Positions 22,436 through 33,600 of a stretch of 64,000 nucleotides of DNA are shown piece by piece. Origin of the DNA: Solen grandis (Eukaryota > Mollusca > Bivalvia > Adapedonta > Solenidae); assembly GCA_021229015.1 (NCBI GenBank), contig CM037787.1, forward strand, positions 40,480,629 to 40,544,628, given 5' to 3'. The position numbers were made by a program, and so were the translations under genes. The notes beneath the pieces are model-generated. The model made no database searches, was not told the origin of the DNA, and saw only the letters and a program-made list of their open reading frames with translations. Position 1 is the stretch's first letter. Each line of letters begins with the position of its first letter.

Positions 22436-24400
22436 GAGGGCCATGATGGCCCTATATCACTCACCTGAGTATCACTGCTCTAAAGGAGCAATCTTGGTAG
22501 AGGTTAACCCATATAACATCTGTGCCAAAACATTATGAAATCTGGCCAGAAGTTTTTGAATTAGGTCTTTTAAAGTTTTCACTATATACATTAAGGCAAA
22601 TTTAGCCCTGCCACTGGCAGCCATGTTTTTTTACGCATCACTTTATTATTTTATAAATCTTGGTAGATAGGAACCCAAAATTTTTTTGTACTAAAACATT
22701 TTGAAATATGCTAGTAGTATTGAAAGAAATGATTTTTAAAGTTTTCATATTTTTCTTTCCCTTGCCATGGCAACCAGTTCTACATGGATCAAGTTTATTG
22801 ATGCAACTTTTGTGAAGGCTCAACCAAAGATCATCCCTGCCAAGTTTAATCAAATTCTGTCCAGCGGTTTCAGAGATGTTGTTTACAGTTTTCACTATAT
22901 ACATAAAAGGCAAATTAGCAACGCCCCTGGTGGCCATGTTTTTTTACGGATCGGAATTATTTTAGCCATCTTGGTAGACGGTTACCAAAGCAACATATGT
23001 ACAAAAACATTTTGAAATCTGGCCAGTAGTTTTGAAAGGGATGATTTTTAAAGTTTTCATACATTTTTTTCTTTCCCTTGCCATGGCAACCAGAGTTCTA
23101 CATGAATCAAGTTTATTATAGCAACTTTTGTGAAGGTTCACCCAAAGATCATCCCTGACAAGTTTAATCAAATTCTGTCCATCGGTTTCAGAGGAGATGT
23201 TATTTAATTTTTTTACTATACAGTCCATTCGCGATGGTACGAAATAGCCCCGGGAAACGCATTTATTTCGTTCCATTGCGTATTTCGTTCCATCGCATAT
23301 TTCATATTGACGAATGAGAATCCCTTTATGTATGTGCTCACTCGTTGTTTTAGTATGTATGTATGTATACTGTCGTAAAGATTGAGTGTCGTAATATGTT
23401 TAGTGTGATGTTGTTTCATTATTTGATTCGCTATATTTTTTATTTTTTTTACGATGATATTGATAAATAAAAAAGACGAACACAAAAACAGTAACTTTTA
23501 TAAAAACATGTCACAAATCATACATATGTATAGTAATATTGCTATTAGATATTCAATGAAATTGTTTTTGTAGTAGTCTTAGATTAAATGTTCGTATTAA
23601 CATGAACAAGTCAGACCTGGAGACCAATATTTATACTGCTGCTTATTAAGTTTTGACATAAAATCACTCTTTAATCTTCGTGTCAGTTTGAAGGAATCAA
23701 CGTCACGGATGGCGTGCTAATAGGCTGATTTCAGACAATATAATGGCGGACGCTTGTAAGTGACAGGTGTCACTCGGGTAGGTGTGAAAACTGACCGACG
23801 CTTCGTTCGAACGCGTCATTAATCAGTTGTTAATTAGCAAATCGGACCACATACATACTTCGTTCCAGTGCATCTTTCGTTCCGTCCTATTCGTTCCATC
23901 GCATCTTTTTTACATTGAATAAAGAACAAATATTGCCGGGACCTGGCAGTTACTTCGCATTACACCGTCATTTCGCTCCATCGCATTTCGTTCCATCGTG
24001 AATAGGCTGTATACATATTAGGCAAATAAGCCCCGCCCCTGGCGGCCATGTTTTTTGATGGATCAGAATAATATTAGCAATCTTGGTAGACTGTCACCAA
24101 AGGTACATCTGTACTAAAACATTTTGAAATCTGGCCAGTAGTTTTAAAGGAGATGATTTTTTAAAGTTTTCATTTTTTTTCTTTCTGTTGCCATGGCAAC
24201 CAGAGTTCTACATGGATCAAGTTTATTTTAGCAACTTTTGTGAAGGTTCACCCAAAGATCATCCCTGACAAGTTTAATCAAATTCTGTCCAGCGCTTTCA
24301 GAGGAGATGTTGTTTAAAGCAAATTGTTGACGACGCACGACGGAAGTAGGGTGATCCTAATAGCTCACCTTGAGCACACTGTGCTCAGGTGAGCTAAAAA
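22436..24400. repeat. Repeat family D, with about 320-bp tandem units
   Basis: It starts with GAGGGCCATGATGGCCC and TCACTCACCTGAGTATC, and ends with ATAGCTCACCTTGAGC and TGTGCTCAGGTGAGC. Units at about 22590, 22910 and 24020 share CATGGCAACCAG, ATCATCCCTG and AATTCTGTCCAGCGG. It is split by a separate element at 23221-24009. Related copies are at 38225-39290, 60354-60690 and 61400-61850. No intact coding frame is present. Confidence 0.7.
23221..24009. mobile_element. 789-bp TA-flanked element with CAGT-type inverted ends
   Basis: The left end is CAGTCCATTCGCGATGG followed by TACGAAAT. The right end, read in reverse, is CAGCCTATTCACGATGG followed by AACGAAAT. TA flanks both ends (23219-23220, 24010-24011). 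Comparison with the uninterrupted neighbouring repeat unit at about 22890 (ACTATATACATA) shows that exactly TA was duplicated. The subterminal regions repeat TTCGTTCCATCGCAT several times, like transposase-binding sites. No transposase is encoded, so it is non-autonomous, most likely Tc1/mariner/pogo-type. Confidence 0.8.
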
Positions 24401-24416
24401 TAAAAACCAATTTTCC

Positions 24417-24650
24417 TTAACCCTTTGCTTCATATAAACTCATTCTGACACATTGGCAAACAGAGCAGACCCAGTAGGAGCTGTCTGATCGGGATGTCCT
24501 GTTTGTTTATACAATATTGTAGCTCAGATTCTACATAGTCTGCAGAGCAATAAAAAATCCATGGCTTCATATACCTTTTAAAGTTCAGTTAATTGATATT
24601 CATAAAGTCAAAAATTTGTACATGAATATTCATGAAATACAGGGGTTTTC
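24417..24650 (-). mobile_element. TTAA-B miniature element
   Basis: The left end is TTAACCCTTTGCTTCATATA. It is followed by GGCAAACAGAGCAGACCC and ATATTGTAGCTCAGATTC. The right end is near GTACATGAATATTCATG. This is the reverse orientation relative to the copy at 16.4 kb. Confidence 0.7.
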
Positions 24651-25383
24651 CTCCCACTTACACCTGGTTCTAAGGGGAGTGATAACAGGGCCTCCATGGC
24701 CTTCTTGTTTCTTCAAGTCACAAGATTCTGTTGCCAGAAAACAAAGGGACAGGGAATAATAAAGTCAACAGCTCTAAAAGCACTGCTTTAGAAATTTAAT
24801 TTCTTTCATTTTACACATGAATTCACATAACTGAGCAATGATATTCAGAATGCTATATATACACAAACAATGAATTTCATGATTCCTGTGAATTTATTAA
24901 AATAAGATCTTTAAAAATCTGGAAGAGAAATAATTATGTAAGTTAGAAATGTTGAATAATATGAAAGCATTGATTCTGATTGTACACACACTATGTACTT
25001 TTAAAAATGCAGTCTACTCTATCTACTGTTAGTGTAACTAGAATATCATCAACAAAAGAATTAAACATGGTGTCATTTTCTTCCTGTAATATTAACATTA
25101 CTTTAAACAACATATTTACAAATTAACACATTAATATTTACCAGTAACATCTTATTTTTAATTTTCACAGCATTTTGGTACACTCCTAATCTAGACACCT
25201 GATTCCTTGTTCTCGAAATCAATGAGCCCACTACTTCATGAATGTATATGAATATTCATGAGGTAAAGAGAGCAGTACAATCTTGGGTTCAAACTCAAAT
25301 CCCTACTGGATAAAATGGCCATACTTTCGGTTTAATCATGAAAGTCATACTATAGTACAGATATTATTCTTGTTGACTTTGGG

Positions 25384-25638
25384 CCTAAGTCGAATTCCAC
25401 CAACAATTCTTAGCACTAAGTAAAACTTGTATACTAAATGGCAACTAAATCTTGTTTCCCTAATTAAAATACTCAAATATTTAATTTCTTAACAATTATT
25501 GTTATTATTTAAGTAATGATTCATTTCAGCTTAAGTCATATACTTGAATATTTCATAAAATAGAAAGGTGGAATGTGTATCTACCTAGTTTAAGATGTGT
25601 TACTTAGCGCTTAGTATTGTTGGTAGAAGTCGAGCCTG
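25384..25638. mobile_element. Foldback/TIR element, family E reference copy
   Basis: The left end reads AAGTCGAATTCCACCAAC and AATTCTTAGCACTAAG. The right end, read in reverse, gives GGCTCGACTTCTACCAAC and AATACTAAGCGCTAAG. The inverted ends are about 38 bp. It is non-coding and AT-rich inside. Confidence 0.65.
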
Positions 25639-27666
25639 TTCTCAAAATATTTTGGCAAAGGATTCAATATTTTCTGGGTAAATGTGTATCCTATACAATG
25701 TATGAGAGGATTTTATGAGAACTTTTCATGGTGAATCCTCGCTTTAAAACTCCAGTTTTCAGGATTCTTGTGATAATCCTGCTCCACAACTTCTCTCATC
25801 ATTTATTCTCACAATGCACATTTCTCCATATTTTGTCATGAAGCTTTTTCAATATCTTTAATACAAGACTCACCATCAAGAACTATTTTATGATGACACA
25901 ATTTTCTACTACTGACAAACAATCTGACGCTGAAAACAGCATTTCGATCTGATCTAGTTTCAAAATGACAGGACTTCCACCAACAATGTTGAGTACCAGG
26001 AACACCTAACTCATGACCGTTACAGTTAAAGTACCTAAATAGTTCATTTCTACACAAAAAATGTTGTCAGTAAGTTAACAATGCATTTTATTACCTAAAT
26101 TTACGTAAAACAAGAACGACAGATCATATTCCTACCTTATTTAAGATTTAAAGTTTAATTTGGCACAAAGTAATGCTGGTGGAATTCATGCCAGTTTGCA
26201 CTATTTAAGGTTTAAAAAACAAAATACAGTGGATTTCCAAAACTGTACATGAAGTTATTGACAAGTTACATCCCTTTTGAATTCACATAAAATAATGAAT
26301 TCACGTATATCAGATAATCATGAAATATCAATTTATAAAGTAACATAATTATGACCTATACCCATAAAACATTTCACCAGTTGATTGGTAATTTGCTGAT
26401 TTAAGTGACCAATCAGCGACTGCGGAAAAATCTGAAGTGTATGTTGAAATAAGTGGAATTTTACACCAGCATGTAGATTAGGTGTTTGGGAAGTGCTTGT
26501 TGATTTACGTAGGTTTTTGACTCTACTTGGAGTGAAATGGTCTAAAGGTCAAAGTGTTCACAATTAACAGCATAAAATGTTTAACATGACACAATGCATA
26601 TGACATTAGAGCAATTCTTAAAAACAGTTTCCCCTAAACATAAACTAATATTCAAAATAGTATTTGTATCACTCAACATTTCTTAACACTTGTTATCAAC
26701 AATTGATTTAAATAATGCATAATGTACAGTTACATGTAAATTCCAAATTATTAATTTCTGAAAATAGAAAGTATAAGGACAAAATGTTAAAAAAATCTCT
26801 CTTAAAAAGCCAGATATTTAAAACCTCCTCATCTTTTCAATCATGTTCACACGATGATTTATAGCCTCCATGAAAATTAGCACATTTTGGTACTGAAATA
26901 CTTCCATAGATTTGTAAATCTTAAGCTTCAGTTTATACTTAAAGTCTTCATAAATGATTTCTATGGTACAGTTTTAACTTATTCATTTTTCATCTATTGG
27001 GGAAAAAAGTTCTACACTTCAGATCTGCAGTGTTGCCACAAATGATAATCTCAATCATTTTCCCTATTAAACCTTAAAAGACTACTGTAAAATCATTATC
27101 TTTTGTTGACATTCAACTGTGTTAAATCTGTTACAAAGTCAATTTTGTGAGTACAAATATTCAAGGATTTATGTTCTAGAAAAAGGGGTGCACTAATTAA
27201 AAAATGTTTGTGAGGTAAATATTCATGGATGAAGCCATCCTTGAACAAGTGAAAATTAGTGCTCAACGAAAATTAATGATTATACAGAAGTTTTAGCCTG
27301 GTCATAGTTACTTGTTTTTCTAAAAGTTAAACATTACATGTTTTGCTTCCCTTTCATCACAGAAAAGGAATATCAGCACAATTAAATTATTCAATGTTTC
27401 TACAACATTAGGAATAGCAACAAGTGAATGGAATAATAACTCATATACATATTCAACTTCAGTATATAATATACAGGAACAAATTATTAAACAAACTGCC
27501 TCTAAACAGGAATATCAAAATGAGGTCACAAGGAAAATACATTTGTACAACCTTTTGTACACAATAGGTGAGTGTGGATCATTATACAATACAAAAGAAT
27601 GGAATGAACCCCCAAAACATCACACACCAGACACACTCAACCAACTGTTTCTCCTCTGAATCATGA
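25639..27666. other. Intergenic, no gene seen
   Basis: AT-rich sequence with no supportable exon. There is a family E end fragment (GCTGGTGGAATTCATGCC) at about 26175. At 26380-26425 the words TGATTGGTAATTTGCTG and GACCAATCAGCG form a short inverted repeat containing CCAAT in both orientations. Confidence 0.4.
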
Positions 27667-27846
27667 CACTCTCCTCTTCATTAAATTGTGATCATGGTCT
27701 ACCAAGTGCTCATTGGAATTTTAAAGTAAATGCAAGCCTTTATAGACTATTGAGCAAAACTCCAAGACAATGGATGCTTGCATCTGCACTGAAGTCTTTT
27801 TTAACATTTGAAGGACCATGATTATAATTTAATGATGGATGGATTA
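27667..27846. mobile_element. TIR element (family F), uninterrupted copy
   Basis: The left end has TTAAATTGTGATCATGGTC and the right end, read in reverse, has TTAAATTATAATCATGGTC. The interior runs TATTGAGCAAAACTCC to ATGGATGCTTGCATCTGC without a break. It therefore supplies the empty-site sequence for the interrupted copy at 4008-5289. Confidence 0.75.
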
Positions 27847-27849
27847 CCT

Positions 27850-29825
27850 TTATACAAACATTTCATTCCAACTCAGTCTTTATTTTGTTCTCAACAGTTT
27901 ATTTTCCTATAACCATTCTGTATCCGTCATTAGTGATAGATTTTTCCGTACATGTCACTTCATGACTTGTTTTCAATTACATTTGTACATGTATGCACCA
28001 TACAACACAAAAATATTTATTCTAAAAAACCTGTGAATCATTTCTTCCTTCAAAAATATCACATCCATCTCCCTCACCCTTCCAAATACACACATTTCCT
28101 CCGTCTCATAAAGTCAATGTTTAATTCACCATACCATCCTAAGTCTCTAAACAACTCTGAACAAATCATGTTTAGTCATATTTTCTAAATACATTTGTAA
28201 AACAAACACACACATTTTTCGTAATATATATATATATATGCACAATTGCAAACTGTCTGTTGTTTCATAAAGGTAAATGCTAGCGGATTTACCAAAACTT
28301 TAATGTAAATATACATGTATCCGTTGTGTTAAAACAAGAGTGTTCTTTGAAACAAATGTGTCACCTGCTGAAGCATGACTGAAAAAGTGTGATGAAGAGA
28401 GACAGACAGCAGATTACAGAAAAGTGTTCCCTATGTGTCACCTCTGCTTACCAAGGTGACACAAAAATGTGTTGTTTTTTTTACAGAAATAAACAATATT
28501 CTTTAACTTGATTTTTCAGTACAGTTACTCCTCTTTACAAACCAAATATTCCTCCCTCACACAACCAAAGGTTTCTCCCTCACACAAAATGAGTCACCCG
28601 TACATAAACCAAAGACCAGCTCTGATACATGAAGCGGTACACCAGAGGTGTCACCAAGGTAACGAACACACTCAGCATACCATACCTGCTTGGCAGTGTC
28701 AATTCTTATAAACAATCTGTTTGATTGTTAATCTCATCAACTCATCACCTACACCATCTAAATTTTCCTGTTGGACAAACAAACTTAAAATTCAACAAAA
28801 CAGCAGTCCACATAGTATCCCCTTCTGGTTTTCTCAAAAATTGTAAAATTAATGATACTTGAGTACAATTTGCATACTCAAACTATATAAGAATTTGACC
28901 ATGATACTGAAATTGAGTTAAATAATACTTATGTATGTTTCAAGAGTACAGGGTAGAGCCTGCATTTCCCTATGAATAATAACTTAGATTTCCCTCAACT
29001 GATTCCTCAACATAAATCTTTTGAAATCCTAGAACTCATCTATCAAGAGAGAGAGAGAGAGAGAGAGAGCAAGAAAAGGGGAGAATTTCAAACTGCCTTT
29101 GTATGTAATGAACAGAATGTCCTTTTTAATATAACATCCTCATGAAAACACAAGTATGAGAACATTATATAAAGAATGTTATGTTGAGTTAAGGACAATC
29201 TCAGACAGTGATGTTTAGTGAAATGAGGCCAGAGCTTCTTTAATAGGTCACTGTTGAGTGGACAGTATTTAATTACAGACCACAAGGCCAGTTCAAAACC
29301 TTATCAGACAGTCAGGCCATCTATTGACATAGCATGAACTTCCAGATGAGAGAAGCAAAACATGTCTTAATACAGAAAAAACAATATTAAAACATATACT
29401 CTGAAAATTCTGAAACATACTAGTTAAAAGTAAGCCATTGTTATAAAATATCATTTTTTTGCTTACAAACTTTTAGTGCAAATAACTAAAGCACTAGTCT
29501 AGTTACACACACTTGCATTGATATTTCTGTATTGTGAGCTTTTATTTTCCTCCTTTTTTGTCATGGTCAGTTTTGCAAAGATGTCCATTTCTATGACAAG
29601 TTTGTGTAATAAAAAGTAAATAAAGCACATATCAATCAGGATCTATCAACTGTCACTGACAGAAAATTTGTCTGAATGTAACAGAGTATTACACATGAGA
29701 TTAGTTGACAACCTATCATGGGCTAGGCCAAATTTCAGTTGATGGCACACATTCTCTGTGTGAATGTTCAGACTACCATTGAACACAACTTTCATGGGTA
29801 TCCCTGATCAACCATGGACTGGGGT
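27850..29825. other. Intergenic, simple repeats only
   Basis: AT-rich sequence. There is a TA run at about 28226-28240 and a GA run at 29047-29070. About 28340-28460 contains a fragment with AACAAGAGTGTTC and AAGGTGACAC typical of a short interspersed repeat. No supportable gene is present. Confidence 0.4.
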
Positions 29826-30320
29826 GTGTAGTATCCATGTGGTGTGTTATATCTATGTGGTGTGTGTTGTATCCATGAGGAGTGTGGTATCTATGAGGTG
29901 TGTTGAATCTATGTGCTGTGTTGTATGTATGGGGTGTGTTGTATCTATGTGATATGTGTTGTATCCATGTGTTGTGTTGTATGTATGGGGTGTGTTGTAT
30001 GTATGGGATGTGTTGTATCTATGTGATGTGTTTAGTATCCATGTGGTGTGTTGTATCTATGTGGTGTGTAATATCTATGGGTTGTGTAATATCCATGTGG
30101 TGTGTTGTACCTATGTGGTGTGTGTTGTATCTATGTGGTGTGTCCATGTGATGTGTTGTATCTATGTGGTATGTGTTGTATCTATGTGGTGTGTTGTATC
30201 TATGTGGTGTGGTGTATCTATGGGGTGTGTGTTGTATCTATGTGGTGTGTTGTATCTATGTGGTGTGTGTTGTATCTATGGGATGTGTTTTATCCATGGG
30301 GTGTGTAGCATCCATGTGGT
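29826..30320 (+). repeat. Minisatellite of about 18-20 bp units
   Basis: There are roughly 25 imperfect copies of TTGTATCTATGTGGTGTG with variants (CCATG, GGGGTG, an added TG). Several frames stay open across it and translate as repeated VSMWCV or LYLCGV, which reflects the repeat and not a gene. It lies just downstream of the 3' end of the NR5B gene. Confidence 0.9.
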
Positions 30321-30683
30321 AAGCCACAAGAAATCAAACTTCCTTTACCTGTATCCCATTCCACAATGTATCTATAGAGTAATGTCTGAGAATGGTAAAG
30401 ATCTGGAAAATGCCCTATCTCCATGTTATGCTTACTTTAATGGTGCAAAGCTCAATCTCCATGGGATAAAGCTCCATCACCTTGGATACATCAAATATCC
30501 ATCACTGGATACACCTCATTAACGCTGTTGATGCTGAAACAACACAGTGAAGCAGTCAGTCTTTATCAGAGATGTTACATATCTCTGTCAGCCACGTATT
30601 AAGGTCTTCTAGCTATCCCTGGACCAATCCCTGTTCAACCTTGTGGCCTTAACACCTGAGAACAACAACCTCTGGACCTCTAC

Positions 30684-33600
30684 TCACATCAAGTCCTTCA
30701 TGTTTTCCCCTTTCAGTAGCTCAAACAGGAGGCCACACGAGGTCGTGTTTGGAGGCATCCAGGTCAGTAAGTGGTCTTTCAGCATCCCACTGATACGGGA
30801 GAGCTCTGTGAGACGCAGGAGGATTTCGCCAAACTTGTTGGGGGAGGACTTGTAGTGACTGTTGGTATACACCTCCAGGGCATTTGTGACCCTCGTCTGA
30901 TGCTCTGACAGCTTGCTGGCATCTATGAGACCCTTCATGTCTGGAAAACATTCAAGTTTGTGAGTTTACATGTACACACAAAATAAAATGAGAATATAGG
31001 TAAGTGGTTGCTGTTCACAAAAAATACATAAGAATATTGCAGGCTGACCATGAATCTATTCTTAGTGGATTAATAGGAATACACGGAGATGGAACAGCTT
31101 TGTGTGCAACCCTTCATAAAACTCACATATGTCTGAATTAAATCCCTATTTATTCTAAATATCATTTTCAATTTACCGGTAATATATTGAAAACTAGATT
31201 AGGAAATATCACTATTGGTGATAAATATCCCCGGATCCCATTTTGTATTCATGTAAAGGGAGAGTAGGCCAGGAAGTGATGAGACAGGATGTGACATACC
31301 TGAAAGATTAATTCCTATATAGCCTCCTCTCTGTCAAGTCAGGGTGGTATATTACACAAGTAATGGTATATATGAAAAGTAAAACATAGATTAAATCATA
31401 TTATAGACAAAAACTTACCAGGACAGATGAGGACGATAACTTTCAGAGCCACACATTCATACTGATCCAGCTTCAGTCGCTTGAAATGATCAACAAGGGC
31501 CAAAAGCTGGCCGAACATATCGCTGACATTGAGGAGTCCGGCTTTTCTCTGCGTCGATTGTCTGACCGTGGAAGAAGACGATCTCATTGGTCAGCTGGAG
31601 GGACTTCCAACACATGGTGAGGGCCAGAAGGTCACACCAGCAGTTCTGGAGAAGCAGGATCTGATCGTCCGTCTGACCGACCGAATATAAACACCAATAT
31701 TACTATTATTGACATTAAATGAGGGTAAGCAACTAACCTAAACGATTTTTGCATCATTATAACTGTAACCAATGATAAACAGACAATAAGTTTCCTGTTG
31801 TCAGTACATATATGTTCTTCCTAGTTTCATTTTTGACAATACTGTCCTGTTTGGTTATCATTTTTTGTTTACTTCAAATACATGAACCCATTTGAAAGGG
31901 ACTTACAAAACAAGGTGTCAACATTTCAAGAATATTACTCATACTATTGGCTATTATAAACATCAAGTTAACATGAAATTGCAAGATAATATCTGATAAA
32001 AGGTGCAATTTCTTCTGACATTTGTCACACTTAAATGCAAAGCATCCGGTACCAATGCCTCGATAAAAGTCAATACTATGTATCCCTCTTGGATTCTTCC
32101 ATGAAAAAGACTCTGATTGGATGATACACCAATGCCTCTATGAATCAATAATGTTTATCCCTCTCTACGATTTGTTATATTTAGCAACGGAATTCCCCTC
32201 TTCCGGGCTTGGACTATATACGCTATATAGGGCGAGACTGTAAAATCGGAATGCGGACGAAAAAAAACGGTGTGACATTTTGATTTTTAATGTGACCATT
32301 GCACATGGCGCATGTCTTTCTTGACCAATGCTGCTGCACAACAAGATTCTTATATATTTCCCACTCTTTTTTCAAGTACCGGGTAGCATCAATGAAAGAT
32401 TCTTTGGCTTTGTATTAATTGGTGATGAATAGAAACCTGCGTCACGGAAAACGCACAGACTGAATTTCATTGTTGAAGCTGAAAAAAGAGTGATAAAAAC
32501 ATACTCTGGACAATACACTGTGCTAGAGTTGTAGGTCTTGGACAATGGTCTACAATAATGACCCTGAAGACATTTCTGAAGTTTCAAGTAAATAACTTTG
32601 GTGGTTGTGGAGACTGAATTTGCACGCATAATCTTTCCCAGGAATTTCTAAGTTCACAAAGGGCAATAATTCAGAAAAAATCCATGTAGATTATGGTCTT
32701 GTAAGTGGTGCAGTTATAACCCTGAAGGCATGTGTGAAGTTTCAAGTGAATACCTTTGATGGTTGTGGAGACTGAATTTGCATGCATAATCTTAACCAGG
32801 AATTTCTAAGTTCATAAAGGGCAATAATTCCGTTAAAAAACATGCTACAGTTATGGGTCTTGGTCAGTGAACTAGAATTATGGCCCCAAATACATTTGTA
32901 AAGTTTCAAGTGAATGCCTTTGGTGGTTGTGGAGATTGGATTTGCATGCATAAGCTTAACCAGAAGTTCTAAGATCACAAAGGGGAATAATTTCAGTAAA
33001 AATCCATGCTAGCATTGTGGGTCTTGGTCAGTGAGCTACAATTATGATCCCAAATACATCTGTAAAGTTTCAAGTGAATACCATAAGTGGTTGTGGGGAT
33101 ATAAGAAGATAGAAAAACTTGCATGCACAACCTTAACCTTGAGTGTTACGCCGACACCAGGGTGAAGTAGGATAGCTCTCACTATTCTTTGTGTAGTCAA
33201 GCCAAAAACAGATAAGCCAAAAATGCATGAGACAAAAGTTAGCCATATAAACATGTAAACAGTTACGAAAACATATTTGAGTAGAAAGTTTTCCATTGCA
33301 CAAGTTCTGTTTTTATTTCAACTTTCTTTCCTCTGATTTATAACCAGTGTGTCTTACTCTTACGTCATATTGATAATTTTTCTATTTCACTATAAATGAA
33401 TAAGGAAACTAAGCCTTTGGCCATGAATATTGATAATATTTATTTCAAATCAAGTCTAGGATGGGTTACTGTAAGCAATGTTTAAAGGATGGTCTGAGGA
33501 ATCAAAAATCAATACTCATTATACTTACAGAGATATTTGCAAAGTAGGGTAAGTTCCTTGCCCATCGCACTATCTTATACAACTTCAGTTCACACAACTG

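Noticed and set aside
29764..30522. Repeated MWCVVSMWCV frames, up to 188 codons
   Set aside because: Produced by the TG-rich minisatellite; three overlapping frames are open with similar repeats.
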